64,000 nucleotides of DNA from Alcanivorax sp. DG881 (GCF_000155615.1 NZ_DS989915.1:2458565-2522564), one strand, 5' to 3'; counted from the first letter of the stretch, positions 1 through 8,473 are shown. Program-made: numbers and translations. Notes: a model not told the origin generated them from the letters alone.

Positions 1-558
1 TTAGACGTGCAGTTGCCTGGAGTTTGCGCCTTGCAGCCCCTCTGCCTCCACCTTCTCCCACAACGCCGGCAGAAAATACTCGGCCACCAGCAGGGGGGCG
101 CCACGTTTGATAAAGCGCGACTGCCGGCCCCAGCACACCGGGTGATTCTGGCCCGGTGAGGCCAGCCGTGCCCACACCTGATCCCGTTGGCATACCGGGC
201 GGTTGTATAGCTCCAGGCCCAGGGAGCGGCTGCCCATGTGGCCGAGGGAACGGTTGGCGCCGGCCAGGCTGGTCAGTGGCAGCACGCTGCGGGCCGCCAC
301 CACCGGGGTGCCGTCCAGGTGCAGGGTGACTTCGCGGATCAGGGCGGCGCGGCGCACAGGCAGCGCCAGCAGCTGCCGTTCGTCGGCCCGCGGAAAGGCG
401 ATGGCATGCAGGCCAGGCACCACACTGAAGTGGCCGTGACGCTTGAGGCGCCGGGTCAGGGAGTCCGGGTCGGCCATCCAGTCACGAATAACCGGGGGCA
501 GCACCAGCTGTTCCAGCGGGCGCCAAAGGCTGTCAGGATGCAGGGCGGCAGGCAGCAT
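1..558 (-). CDS. ubiC: Chorismate lyase UbiC
   Basis: Predicted to convert chorismate to 4-hydroxybenzoate and pyruvate, the first committed step of ubiquinone synthesis, in the cytosol. The C-terminal half carries family signatures: LIREVTLHLDG, then LGLELY, then CWGRQSRF, and LLVAEYFLPAL, which holds the conserved active-site glutamate. The frame stays open upstream to 777, but that would give 258 residues, longer than the usual 165-190. The ATG at 558 gives 185 residues and has a weak GAGAG upstream. The TAA stop is at the first bases of the window, so the gene is complete. It is divergent from the rubredoxin gene. ubiC near rubredoxin genes is a Pseudomonas and Alcanivorax-like arrangement. 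Confidence 0.88.
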   Translation of the reverse strand: MLPAALHPDSLWRPLEQLVLPPVIRDWMADPDSLTRRLKRHGHFSVVPGLHAIAFPRADERQLLALPVRRAALIREVTLHLDGTPVVAARSVLPLTSLAGANRSLGHMGSRSLGLELYNRPVCQRDQVWARLASPGQNHPVCWGRQSRFIKRGAPLLVAEYFLPALWEKVEAEGLQGANSRQLHV

Positions 559-797
559 GGCTCTCTCAGGATATCGCGTACTTTCGCGGGCGGCAGGACT
601 ATGGCCCATGTCCTGCGACAGAGCAAGCGGTCGCCAAATGCCCCGGGGGGCAAGAGAAACGGCGCCCTCGCGTCCTAATATGACAGTGCCCGCTGTCATT
701 GATTTTTGCGCCGCACGCCGATAGGTTAACGCCCCCCGAGATACACCCTGTATGTAGCGTAGTGAGCAAGTGCTCACTTTTACCGATGAGGTTCACG

Positions 798-962
798 ATG
801 AAGAAGTGGGAATGTGTAGTGTGCGGTTTCATCTATGACGAAGCCGAAGGTCTGCCCGATGAGGGTATCGAACCGGGTACCGCCTGGGACGACGTGCCGG
901 AAGATTGGGTCTGCCCCGATTGCGGCGTGGGCAAGGAAGACTTCGAGATGGTGGAAATCTAG
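798..962 (+). CDS. rubA: Rubredoxin
   Basis: A 54-residue iron-only electron carrier. Two CxxCG motifs, CVVCG near the start and CPDCG near residue 40, supply the four cysteines that bind one Fe. The segment [16 protein letters not shown] between them is typical of AlkG2-type rubredoxins, the class able to pass electrons to alkane hydroxylases. GAGG lies about 8 bases before the ATG. The rubredoxin reductase gene begins 49 bases downstream on the same strand, so the two probably form one transcription unit. Which oxygenase it serves cannot be told from this window, because no alkB or P450 gene is present. Confidence 0.95.
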   Translation: MKKWECVVCGFIYDEAEGLPDEGIEPGTAWDDVPEDWVCPDCGVGKEDFEMVEI

Positions 963-1011
963 GCCACTGCGTCAGTCACATCGCCCGTCCATTAATCGTT
1001 AAGGATTGCTC

Positions 1012-2160
1012 ATGCACCCTATTGTCATCATCGGTACCGGCCTGGCCGGCTTCAACACCGTCAAGGAATTCCGCAAGCTGGACAAGGAAACGCCTATCGT
1101 CATGCTCACCGCTGACGACGGCCGCAACTACTCCAAGCCCATGCTGTCTGCCGGTTTCACCAAGGAAAAAACCGCCGATGACCTGTGCATGGCCACCCCG
1201 GAAAAAGTGGCCGAGCAATTCAATGTAGACGTGCGCACCGGCGTGCATGTGGCCGGCATTGATGCCGCCAACAAGCGCGTGCTGCTGCCCGATGACCACC
1301 TGGACTACAGCAAGCTGGTACTGGCACTGGGCGCCGACACCTGGACCCCGCCGCTGGAAGGCGACGCGGTGGGTGAGGTGTTCTCGGTCAATGATTTGAT
1401 GGATTACGGCAAATTCCGCGCGGCGGTGGACGGCAAGAAAACCGTGACCATCCTCGGTGGCGGCCTGATCGGCTGTGAATTCGCCAATGACCTGTCCAAC
1501 GGTGGTTTCCAGGTATCCCTGGTCGAGCCCATGGGGCGCTGCCTGCCGCTGCTGTTGCCGGAGCAGGCCTCCGAAGCCGTGGGCCGTGGCCTGGCGGATC
1601 TGGGGGTGCAGTTCCATTTTGGCCCGCTGGCCAAGGCGGTACACCACGGCGATAACGGTCAACTGGTCACCGAGCTATCCGACGGCAGCAAACTGGAATC
1701 CGACGTGGTGCTTTCGGCCATTGGCCTGCGCCCGCGTATCAGCATGGCCAAGGAAGCCGGCCTGGACACCAATCGCGGCATCCTCACCGACAAGACCCTG
1801 CGTACCAGCGCGGACGACATTTATGCGCTGGGTGACTGCGCTGAAGTGCAGGGCCATGTGCTGCCCTACGTCCTGCCGCTGATGGCCTCTGCTCGTGCCC
1901 TGGCGAAAACCCTGGCCGGCGATACCACCGAAGTCAGCTACGGCGTGATGCCGGTGACCATCAAGACCCCGGCGTGCCCGGTGGTGGTCTGCCCTGCTGC
2001 GGAAGGCAGCGAAGGCGACTGGGAAGTGCAAGCGGATGGCAATACCGTGCAGGCACTGTTCCGCGGCAAGGACGGCAGCCTGCTGGGTTATGCCCTTACC
2101 GGTGAAGCGGTGAAAGAGAAAATGAAACTCAACAAGGAACTGCCGGCAGTCATGCCGTAG
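1012..2160 (+). CDS. rubB: Rubredoxin-NAD(+) reductase
   Basis: A 382-residue flavoprotein predicted to move electrons from NADH to rubredoxin, feeding alkane hydroxylation or oxygen defence. An FAD-binding glycine motif (VIIGTGLAGFNTVKEF) starts at residue 4. A second dinucleotide motif (VTILGGGLIGCEFAN) for NADH lies near residue 145, and the C-terminal FAD motif IYALGDCAEV near 270. The order matches the pyridine nucleotide-disulfide oxidoreductase fold. AAGGA precedes the ATG at 1012 by seven bases. An upstream in-frame TTG is less likely. The gene pairs with the rubredoxin gene. The spacer after it contains a palindromic repeat at 2165-2217. Confidence 0.93.
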   Translation: MHPIVIIGTGLAGFNTVKEFRKLDKETPIVMLTADDGRNYSKPMLSAGFTKEKTADDLCMATPEKVAEQFNVDVRTGVHVAGIDAANKRVLLPDDHLDYSKLVLALGADTWTPPLEGDAVGEVFSVNDLMDYGKFRAAVDGKKTVTILGGGLIGCEFANDLSNGGFQVSLVEPMGRCLPLLLPEQASEAVGRGLADLGVQFHFGPLAKAVHHGDNGQLVTELSDGSKLESDVVLSAIGLRPRISMAKEAGLDTNRGILTDKTLRTSADDIYALGDCAEVQGHVLPYVLPLMASARALAKTLAGDTTEVSYGVMPVTIKTPACPVVVCPAAEGSEGDWEVQADGNTVQALFRGKDGSLLGYALTGEAVKEKMKLNKELPAVMP

Positions 2161-2164
2161 GGAC

Positions 2165-2217
2165 GCAACACGCTTCACGCATCACACCGGTGGTGCGTGT
2201 AGCATGTGGCGTGTTGC
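2165..2217. repeat. Intergenic imperfect palindrome after rubB
   Basis: A 9-bp perfect inverted repeat, GCAACACGC at 2165-2173 and GCGTGTTGC at 2209-2217, encloses a second dyad centred on CACCGGTG. Each arm is made of repeated short words such as ACGC and CGTGT. It lacks a T tract, so it is not a typical terminator. It belongs with similar elements at 9738, 11541, 12704 and 25770. Confidence 0.6.
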
Positions 2218-2238
2218 TGATTTGATTAAGGACGGTCC

Positions 2239-2616
2239 ATGAAATTTTCACTGGTATTGCTGGTGCTTGGTTGGCGGCTGCGCTGGCTGGCGTCGCGAAA
2301 CGCTGGCTTCCAAAAGCAACTGGAGAACCGCAATGTGGTGATGCAGTGGCGGACGTTTGCGGGCAAGCCGGCGCGCAGCTTTCACTTTATGCCCGGCAAG
2401 GTGGTATCCAAGGCCGGCATTCACAGTGAGCCTACGGTAACCCTGAACTTCAAGGATGCTGGTTACGCGTTCCGCACCCTGCAGGTGGCGGGCAAGAACC
2501 AGATGGCCTTTATGGAAGGCATGCAGGCCGGTGATATCAAGATCGAAGGCGACCCGGGCCAGCTTATGTGGTTCATGACCCTGATGAAATTCATCATGCC
2601 CGGCGGCAAGAAATAA
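2239..2616 (+). CDS. Hypothetical protein, possibly SCP2-like
   Basis: A 125-residue protein that I do not firmly recognise. It starts with a hydrophobic stretch (FSLVLLVLGWRLRWL) that may be a membrane anchor. A compact domain follows, and the end (GMQAGDIKIEGDPGQLMWFM, then LMKFIMPGGKK) is reminiscent of SCP2 sterol-carrier folds, whose last helices cover a lipid-binding groove. AAGGA sits six bases before the ATG. The next gene starts two bases after this stop, so the two are probably co-transcribed. The lipid-binding idea rests on residue pattern only. Confidence 0.7.
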   Translation: MKFSLVLLVLGWRLRWLASRNAGFQKQLENRNVVMQWRTFAGKPARSFHFMPGKVVSKAGIHSEPTVTLNFKDAGYAFRTLQVAGKNQMAFMEGMQAGDIKIEGDPGQLMWFMTLMKFIMPGGKK

Positions 2617-2618
2617 CC

Positions 2619-3008
2619 ATGAAGCATTTGTTGTCTGGCCTTGCGTTGCTGGCGGTGGCTGCTGTGGCCGAGGCAGGGGACGCGCTTTCCCTGCCACCGC
2701 TGGATACTTATGGTTTTGTCTCCGGTCGGGCTGCGACCGAGGCGGATGTCAGTGCGGGCGATGCGGTGTTCCTGTTCAAGGAAGATGGTTTGATTATTGG
2801 CCAGCCACTGGATATTCAGGTCCCCCAGTATGCGGTATTCCGCGGCAGCAACGAGGCTGCCTCGGGCTACGTGATCATCGTCCAGGCCGAGCAGGCCGCC
2901 GGCGTCCCGGTTGTGGCCGCCCGGTTCTTCAGTGATGGCAAGGTGGTAACCGGTACACCGGAAGAATTCACTCTCCTGGGTGACATGGGGCAGCCGCTGG
3001 AACAGTAG
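2619..3008 (+). CDS. Hypothetical exported protein
   Basis: A 129-residue protein with a clear N-terminal signal peptide (MKHLLSGLALLAVAAVAEAG) and a likely cleavage near residue 19, so it should be periplasmic. The mature part is rich in small and hydrophobic residues and looks beta-rich (SGYVIIVQAEQAAGVPVVAARFF). No family is recognised. The ATG at 2619 is two bases after the stop of the preceding gene, pointing to translational coupling. A longer frame from 2568 would overlap the upstream gene and bury the signal peptide, so it was not used. Confidence 0.75.
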   Translation: MKHLLSGLALLAVAAVAEAGDALSLPPLDTYGFVSGRAATEADVSAGDAVFLFKEDGLIIGQPLDIQVPQYAVFRGSNEAASGYVIIVQAEQAAGVPVVAARFFSDGKVVTGTPEEFTLLGDMGQPLEQ

Positions 3009-3099
3009 TGCCGAAGGTGGCTGAACGGGCTATCTTTTTCGGTGTGGAGATTCGATCCACGCAAGCTTTTCCTCCCCCTGATATAGCATCAGCCCCGTA

Positions 3100-3146
3100 G
3101 TCGGGTTTACCCAAGGGCACAGAGAGCCTGAAAGGCGTAACCCGAC
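3100..3146. repeat. REP-like inverted repeat
   Basis: GTCGGGTTTAC at 3100-3110 faces GTAACCCGAC at 3137-3146, with one unpaired T. This resembles the widespread REP core GTCGGGTTACGCC. It lies in the 240-bp gap before the lipoprotein gene. Confidence 0.55.
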
Positions 3147-3248
3147 AATCCTTTCTCCCTTCATCGGGCGCGCGTCAGGCCTTGGCCTGAACCGGGAACC
3201 CCAGTAGTCTGTAAGCGCTTTCCAATCCATTCGCCTCAAGGACTGTGT

Positions 3249-3890
3249 ATGTTGATGGCTCAACGTGTTTTTGCGTTCTGTGCGGTACTGTTGCTGGCGG
3301 CCTGCGCCACCACCACCGAAACCAATTCCACCTGGCAAACCAAAACCGGCGAAGCACGGCCGAGCTTTGCCCACCTTTATGTGCTGGTGCTGTCAGAAAA
3401 TGCAGTGGCCTCTGCGGCGGTGGAACAGCAAGTGAAGAAGAGCCTCGCCAAGCGCAAGGTGGACGCCACGCTGGCCAGCGCCACCCTGCCCGCAGCCAAC
3501 CAGCAGGCGGCGGATTTCCGCAGCAAGGTGGAGCAGGCAGTAAAAGAGAGCGGCTCCGATGGCGTCATGGTGATCACCCTGCTGAAAAGCCAGGAGCGTG
3601 ACGAATACATGCCGCCCACGGTGGACTACCTGCCCATGGCGTCGGCGCCCATGTACCTGGGTTACGGCCCCTATGTGGGTTACAGCTACAGCGCGGTATA
3701 TCAGCCCGGCTACTACCAGAATGCTACTGACTACTACCTGCAGACCCAGCTTTATAACGCCGAGACGGAAAAGCCGGTGTGGCAGGCCCAGTCCCGCAGC
3801 ATGAACCCCTATAACCTGAAAAGCGGTGCGGAAGGCTATGCCAAGAGCGTGGTAGGCAAGCTTGACCGTGATGGTGCCCTGAAGCGTTAG
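3249..3890 (+). CDS. Predicted lipoprotein, DUF4136-like
   Basis: A 213-residue predicted outer-membrane or periplasmic lipoprotein. The signal peptide ends in a good lipobox, LLAAC, with Cys about 20 residues in. The mature region has a conserved-looking core (FRSKVEQAVKESGSDGVMVI) and an aromatic Tyr/Gly/Pro stretch (YLGYGPYVGYSYSAVYQPG), followed by a C-terminal beta-like section ending VVGKLDRDGALKR. The pattern suggests a DUF4136-type lipoprotein, but the match is by eye. AAGGA lies six bases upstream of ATG 3249. A second in-frame ATG at 3255 is also possible. The gene ends nine bases before the stop of the convergent MATE gene. Confidence 0.8.
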   Translation: MLMAQRVFAFCAVLLLAACATTTETNSTWQTKTGEARPSFAHLYVLVLSENAVASAAVEQQVKKSLAKRKVDATLASATLPAANQQAADFRSKVEQAVKESGSDGVMVITLLKSQERDEYMPPTVDYLPMASAPMYLGYGPYVGYSYSAVYQPGYYQNATDYYLQTQLYNAETEKPVWQAQSRSMNPYNLKSGAEGYAKSVVGKLDRDGALKR

Positions 3891-3899
3891 GGTATCGCG

Positions 3900-5198
3900 T
3901 TAACCGGTATGCCCGGGTGCTGTGGTGCGACGCCACAGCACCCACCCCATCAAGATGCCCCGCCCGGCCATAAAGCCGTTCATGGTCAGCCACAGGCCAT
4001 GGTTATCCCAGCCCCGTGTCAGTGCCCATAGCGCAAAGAACAACCCCATTGCGACCAACATGGTATTGCGCATGGCGGCTCCCCAGGTGGCGCCCACGAA
4101 AATGCCATCCAGCCAGAAACCGGCACTGGCGGTGAGTGGCAATAGCAGCATCCAGGGGAGATAGGCCACCGCCGTATCGCGGATCGATGGCAGGTCGGTG
4201 AGCAAGTGAATCAACGGCACGCCTCCCAGAGCAAAAACCAGCATCGCCAACGCCGCGCAGCCTACGGTCCAGCGGCCGGTGGCGCGCACCGCGGCCCGGA
4301 AGGCCGTACGATCGCGTTGCCCGTGGGCCTCGCCGACCAGTGCCTCGGCGGCATTGGCAAAGCCATCCAGCAGATTGCTGAGCAACAGCAAGAAAGTAAT
4401 CAATACCGCATTGGCCGCCAGCGTCGCATCGCCGAGTCGGGCCCCCTGGGCGGTGAAGAAAAAGAAGCAGGTGAGCAGCGCCAGGCTGCGGATAAAAATA
4501 TCCCGATTCACTGCCATCAACGCCAGAATCGCCGACGGCTGCCACAGGGTTTCCCGGTTGGCAGGTGGGCGCAGGGCGGCGCGCAGCCAGAAAAGCCCGC
4601 CGGCCAGGCCCACATATTCCGCACAGGCGCTGGCGATGGCCACGCCGCGCACATCCAGGTGCCAGACCTGCACCAGCAGCACATCGAGTAACGCGTTGGT
4701 GCTGTGCATCAGCACGGTCATTTTCAGGGGAACGCGGGTGTTATGGGTGCCGATGGCGAAGCCAATCAGGGCGAAGTTGGCCAGCGCGGCGGGGGCGCCA
4801 AGAATGCGGATATTGATGTAATCCTGCGCCAGGTCTTGCACCGCGTCACTGCCACCCAGTAACCACAGGCCGGTATCACGCAGCAGCGGCGACATGAGAA
4901 TCAACCCGAGCCCGAGCAACGCGGACAGCAACAAGCCACGCAGTAACACCACCCGGGTGTCCCGTTCCCCGCCCCGCGCCTGCGAGGCAAACCCGGTGGT
5001 GCCCATGCGCAGGAAATTGAACGAGAAATACAGGAACATGAAAAAGTTGCTGCCCAGCGCCACGGCGGCCAGATAGCGGGGATGCTCCAGGTGCCCCACC
5101 ACTGCCGTATCCACCAGCCCCAGCAGCGGCGCGGTCAGGTTCGACAGCAACAACGGCCAGGCCAGCATCCAGATGCGTTGGTTAAGGGTCAGATTCAT
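3900..5198 (-). CDS. dinF: MATE family efflux transporter, DinF type
   Basis: A 432-residue inner-membrane protein with about twelve hydrophobic segments. It is predicted to export cationic or toxic organic compounds by sodium or proton antiport. The N-terminus (QRIWMLAWPLLLSNLTAPLLGLVDTAVVGHL) is the DinF subgroup signature, and the ASQARG segment near residue 75 fits too. In E. coli dinF follows lexA, but no lexA is present here. GGAG lies about seven bases before the ATG. An 80-bp interspersed repeat fills part of the gap to the znuB stop. The substrate is unknown. Confidence 0.9.
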   Translation of the reverse strand: MNLTLNQRIWMLAWPLLLSNLTAPLLGLVDTAVVGHLEHPRYLAAVALGSNFFMFLYFSFNFLRMGTTGFASQARGGERDTRVVLLRGLLLSALLGLGLILMSPLLRDTGLWLLGGSDAVQDLAQDYINIRILGAPAALANFALIGFAIGTHNTRVPLKMTVLMHSTNALLDVLLVQVWHLDVRGVAIASACAEYVGLAGGLFWLRAALRPPANRETLWQPSAILALMAVNRDIFIRSLALLTCFFFFTAQGARLGDATLAANAVLITFLLLLSNLLDGFANAAEALVGEAHGQRDRTAFRAAVRATGRWTVGCAALAMLVFALGGVPLIHLLTDLPSIRDTAVAYLPWMLLLPLTASAGFWLDGIFVGATWGAAMRNTMLVAMGLFFALWALTRGWDNHGLWLTMNGFMAGRGILMGWVLWRRTTAPGHTG

Positions 5199-5232
5199 TC
5201 AAACTCCGGAAAAACCTTTTTACGAAGGAGCT

Positions 5233-5310
5233 CCCTTCCAGGGGGCGAACCGTGCGCAACTCGGCATCGACCGAAGGGCGATCAGGCATGTCTGGTCGCG
5301 ACAGGTCCAG
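5233..5310. repeat. 80-bp interspersed repeat, copy 1
   Basis: The stretch from CCCTTCCAGGGGGCGAACC through GCGACAGGT is nearly identical to 53131-53208. Only a few positions differ, for example AACTCGG versus GCACGGC. Both copies lie in short gaps beside genes. The repeat has no clear coding capacity of its own and was not recognised as a named element. Confidence 0.8.
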
Positions 5311-5320
5311 AGAGAAACCG

Positions 5321-6103
5321 TCAGACGGGTTTGCGCAGCAACGTCAGCACAAACAAACTGCTGGCGGCCACCACGATAGACGGCCCCACCGGGGTATTGG
5401 CGAACCAGCTCACCGCCAGCCCGGCCAGCACCGACGCGGTACCCAACACGCTGGCCACTGCAGCCATCTGCGCAGGGGTGTGGGTCAGCCGGCGGGCGCT
5501 GGCAGCAGGAATCACCAGCAGCGAGGTAATCAGCAGCACGCCCACGGTACGGATGGCGCCGGCAATCAGCAGGGCCAGCAACAGCATCAGCAATAACCGG
5601 GTGCGTTGCACCGCGATGCCTTCCACCTGGGCCAGCTCTTCGTTGACGGTAATGCTGAGCAGCGCCCGCCATTGCCACAACATCAGCAGCAAGATGACGA
5701 TGGCGCCCACCCACAGGCCGATCACATCCTGCCAACCCACAGCCAGCAGGTCCCCGAACAGATAAGCGAACAGGTCCACCTGAATACCGGTTTGCAGGCT
5801 GATGGCAATCACCCCCAACGCTAGGGTGGTGTGGGCGACAATGCCGAGCAGGGTGTCGCCGGCCAGCTGCCGTTGCCGTTGCAGGCCACTGAGTGCAGCG
5901 GCAAGCCCCAGGCAGACGGCCACCACCGCCACGTACAGGCTGATATCCAGGGCCAGCCCCAACGCCGCGCCCAGCAGCGCGCCGTGGGCCAGGGTGTCGC
6001 CGAAAAAGGCCATGCGCCGCCACACCACAAAGGCGCCCATGGGGCCGGAGACCAGGGCCACGGCGAGCCCGGCCAGCAGCGGGGGCAATAACAGTTCAAT
6101 CAT
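5321..6103 (-). CDS. znuB: Zinc ABC transporter permease ZnuB
   Basis: A 260-residue ABC-3 family inner-membrane permease with seven or eight hydrophobic helices. With ZnuC and ZnuA it would import Zn(II). It begins MIELLLPPLLAGLAVAL and contains the family segment GAFVVWRRMAFFGDTLAHGALLG. The ATG at 6103 lies within the end of znuC (stop at 6096), giving an eight-base overlap and translational coupling. An open frame upstream to 6244 runs through the His-rich end of znuC in another frame and is not coding. The gene ends near copy 1 of the interspersed repeat. Confidence 0.93.
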   Translation of the reverse strand: MIELLLPPLLAGLAVALVSGPMGAFVVWRRMAFFGDTLAHGALLGAALGLALDISLYVAVVAVCLGLAAALSGLQRQRQLAGDTLLGIVAHTTLALGVIAISLQTGIQVDLFAYLFGDLLAVGWQDVIGLWVGAIVILLLMLWQWRALLSITVNEELAQVEGIAVQRTRLLLMLLLALLIAGAIRTVGVLLITSLLVIPAASARRLTHTPAQMAAVASVLGTASVLAGLAVSWFANTPVGPSIVVAASSLFVLTLLRKPV

Positions 6104-6902
6104 GGTTGCAGGGCCCGTCGTGGTCGTGGTGATGGCTGTGCTCGTGAGAATGGGTGGCGTTGCCGTGCAGGTCATGGTCGTGATCATGATCGTGGGTATA
6201 CAGCGCCAGGTTCGGGGTGCCGGCGCCGGGGCCGAACAGCTCATGGTAGGCTGGGTCCCGGCTCACCGATTCCGGGCTGCCGGAGCAGCACACGTGGCGC
6301 TGCAGGCAGATCACCTCGTCGGTGGCGGCCATGACCAGGTGCAGGTCGTGGGAGATCAGCAGAATGGCGCAGCCGAGTTCGTCGCGCACGGTCTTGAGCA
6401 GGCCATAGAGGGCATTTTGCCCGGCCACGTCCACGCCCTGGGCGGGTTCGTCCAGTACCAGCAGGTCTGGTTTGCGCAACAAGGCCCGGGCCAGTAGTAC
6501 CCGCTGCATCTCGCCGCCGGACAACTGCTGCACACCGCGCCGGCGCAGATGTGCTACCCCGGCCCGCTCCAGCGCGGCCCGCCGGGAGGCCGTGGGCCCC
6601 GGTGCGGCCAGCCACAAAAAACGATCCACGGTGAGCGGCAGGCTGTCGTCAATCTTGATGTGCTGGGGCATGTAGCCCACCCGCAGGCCCTTGCGGCGGC
6701 TGACGGTGCCGCCGCTGCCGTTGCCGTTATCCGGTTGCACCAGCCCCAGCACCAGTCGCGCGAGGGTGCTCTTGCCGGCCCCGTTGGGACCGATCAGGGT
6801 GGTAATGCGACCGGGGGCCAGGGTCAGGCTGACGTCAGACAGCACGGCATTGCCGCCGAGGGTGACGGACACCGACTGCACCGTGACAAGAGGTTCTGAC
6901 AT
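6096..6902 (-). CDS. znuC: Zinc ABC transporter ATP-binding protein ZnuC with His-rich tail
   Basis: A 268-residue ATPase that would energise zinc uptake through ZnuB. The Walker A motif GPNGAGKST is near residue 45, the ABC signature LSGGEMQRVLLARALL follows, and Walker B is DLLVLDEPAQGVD. The last 40 residues form a histidine- and aspartate-rich tail (several HDHDHD runs, then HSHEHSHHHDHD), probably a zinc-binding buffer or sensor. The ATG at 6902 lacks a strong ribosome site. The gene is divergent from znuA across 289 bases that hold a MITE-like inverted repeat. Zur control is expected from the family, but I could not find a convincing site. Confidence 0.94.
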   Translation of the reverse strand: MSEPLVTVQSVSVTLGGNAVLSDVSLTLAPGRITTLIGPNGAGKSTLARLVLGLVQPDNGNGSGGTVSRRKGLRVGYMPQHIKIDDSLPLTVDRFLWLAAPGPTASRRAALERAGVAHLRRRGVQQLSGGEMQRVLLARALLRKPDLLVLDEPAQGVDVAGQNALYGLLKTVRDELGCAILLISHDLHLVMAATDEVICLQRHVCCSGSPESVSRDPAYHELFGPGAGTPNLALYTHDHDHDHDLHGNATHSHEHSHHHDHDGPCNHD

Positions 6903-6967
6903 AAGAAAGGGCCCGAAGTACAAAGGCGCAATGATATACTGCCGCTCTTTCGCCTGCACTGAAGGCG

Positions 6968-7162
6968 GAGAGCGAGTTGAAAGTTCAAGGTTTAAAGTTC
7001 AAAAGCGCGGGTTATGTCCGGAGCCACACGGCAGCCGCTTCAGCCGCGCCGCACGGCCCTAACGATCCGCTCTTGGGGGGAAGGAAATCGCGACCACGAA
7101 GGTTTGATGGTTGGCACCGCTGCCATCCCGCGTTTTTAAACTTTGAACTTTCAACTTGCTCC
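6968..7162. mobile_element. MITE-like element with long inverted repeats
   Basis: About 36-44-bp terminal arms (6968-7011 and 7127-7162) are near-perfect inverted copies sharing AGTTGAAAGTTCAA and CGCGGG. The left arm has about eight additional bases. The 115-bp interior has no open frame of note. The element fills most of the znuC-znuA divergent promoter region. Confidence 0.55.
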
Positions 7163-7191
7163 TTCTTGTCTGGCCGTACATGAGGAACCCC

Positions 7192-8061
7192 ATGCGTCGT
7201 CTCTGGTTAACAACTCTGCTGTTGCTTTGCTCTCCCGCCTGGAGTCAGACGGTGGTGGCCAGTGTGGAGCCGCTGGCCAAGGTGCTGCGCAGCCTTTATG
7301 ACGATAGCGTCACGGTAACGACCCTGCTGCAGGCCAACCAGAATCCGCATCAGCTGGCGCTCTCCCCAAGGCAGGCGCTGGCCGTTCAGCAGGCCGATCT
7401 GATGGTGTGGCTGGGGGCCGGGGTGGAGGCGCCGCTGGCACCGCTGGTGGCCCGTCGCCAGGGGCCATCGGTGGCCCTGCTGGGACTGGAGGGGGTGCAC
7501 CGGCGCAATGGCGGGCACGACCATCACGACGACCATGATCATGACCCGCGCACCAGCCATGACGCTACCACCGACCCACATCTGTGGTTGTCCGTGGACA
7601 ATATGGCGCTACTGGCGGGGGCGGTGGGCCAGCGTTTTCCGGCGGGGTTGCAGCCGGGGCAGCCGCAGCAGTGGCAGCAGGCGGCCGCGGATCAGTTGCA
7701 GGCGGAGCGCGAGCGGTTGGCACCGCTGGCCCAGGTGCCCTGGCTGAGCTATCACCAACCCTGGGGCTACCTGAGCGAGAGCCTGGGGCTGACGGAGCCG
7801 TTGGTGGTGTCTGAACAGCTGGATGCGGGGCCGGGCAGCCGGCGTTTTGTCACTCTGGCAGGGCAGGTGCGTGATCAGCAGGTGCGTTGCGCGGTGCAGG
7901 AACCGGAGGCGCGGGCCGGCTTGCTCAAGCGTTTGTGCCCGGACTGTTATGTCCAGCCGCAGGATCCGCTGGGCCGTGATTCGCCACAACAGGAATACTT
8001 GCCCTGGTTAGCGGAGCTCAGCGCCGGTTTCGCCCAGTGTCTGCGGGCGGCGCGCGGCTGA
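7192..8061 (+). CDS. znuA: Zinc ABC transporter substrate-binding protein ZnuA
   Basis: A 289-residue periplasmic protein predicted to capture Zn(II) and hand it to ZnuB. A signal peptide (MRRLWLTTLLLLCSPAWSQ) is followed by VVASVEPLAKVLRSL, typical of cluster A-I metal-binding proteins. Ligand-type histidines appear in NPHQLALSP. A charged His/Asp loop (GGHDHHDDHDHDPR) precedes DPHLWLS, as in ZnuA proteins. A later conserved segment reads WLSYHQPWGYL. GAGGA five bases before ATG 7192 decides the start over upstream ATGs at 7156 and 7180. It is divergent from znuCB. Confidence 0.93.
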   Translation: MRRLWLTTLLLLCSPAWSQTVVASVEPLAKVLRSLYDDSVTVTTLLQANQNPHQLALSPRQALAVQQADLMVWLGAGVEAPLAPLVARRQGPSVALLGLEGVHRRNGGHDHHDDHDHDPRTSHDATTDPHLWLSVDNMALLAGAVGQRFPAGLQPGQPQQWQQAAADQLQAERERLAPLAQVPWLSYHQPWGYLSESLGLTEPLVVSEQLDAGPGSRRFVTLAGQVRDQQVRCAVQEPEARAGLLKRLCPDCYVQPQDPLGRDSPQQEYLPWLAELSAGFAQCLRAARG

Positions 8062-8110
8062 ATGCCCGGCTTCTGAGCGGCACGCGGTTGCCGCATGGGG
8101 TGGGGCCGGC

Positions 8111-8473
8111 TTACAGGTCGCGTATCGGAATCAGGTTAGGCGGTGCGGGCGGCGGGGTATTCTCTGGCACCGTCGCCGGGCGCACGGTTTCGGCCTGCCG
8201 CTGGCGCATTTCCTGTTGTTCGTTTTCCAGATAGCGCGCTTCTGCACTCAGGGCATTGAGCCCCCGGTTCTCGTCGCTGGTATCCAGCTCCACCGGTGAT
8301 TGCAGGTACAGGGAATCCATCTCCTCGCCATCCATGGGGTGGGCGGGGCCTTTTTCCCGGGTTTGCGGGGCCGCATCGTCCGGCGGGGCGGTGTCCGGCA
8401 GTTGCTCGGCCGCCCAGGCCAGGCCCGGGGCCAGAATCAGTGTTTTTAGTATTGTTTTCATGGTTCTGATCAT
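8111..8473 (-). CDS. Hypothetical exported protein
   Basis: A predicted 120-residue protein with an N-terminal signal peptide (MKTILKTLILAPGLAWAAE). A proline- and charge-rich low-complexity chain follows, with an EARYLENEQQEMRQRQAE segment that could form a coiled coil and a PPPAPP stretch near the end. No family is recognised. Two starts are close, ATG 8473 with GAGAG nearby and ATG 8461. The longer open frame to 8569 has no signal-like start. It converges with znuA and is divergent from the cellulase-like gene. Confidence 0.55.
   Translation of the reverse strand: MIRTMKTILKTLILAPGLAWAAEQLPDTAPPDDAAPQTREKGPAHPMDGEEMDSLYLQSPVELDTSDENRGLNALSAEARYLENEQQEMRQRQAETVRPATVPENTPPPAPPNLIPIRDL

Noticed and set aside
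559-777. A longer UbiC starting at 777
   Set aside because: It adds 73 residues without conservation and runs into the rubredoxin promoter region. The ATG at 558 fits the family length.
6903-6960. A Zur box before znuC around AATGATATACTGCC
   Set aside because: The dyad matches at too few positions to the known Zur consensus to be claimed.
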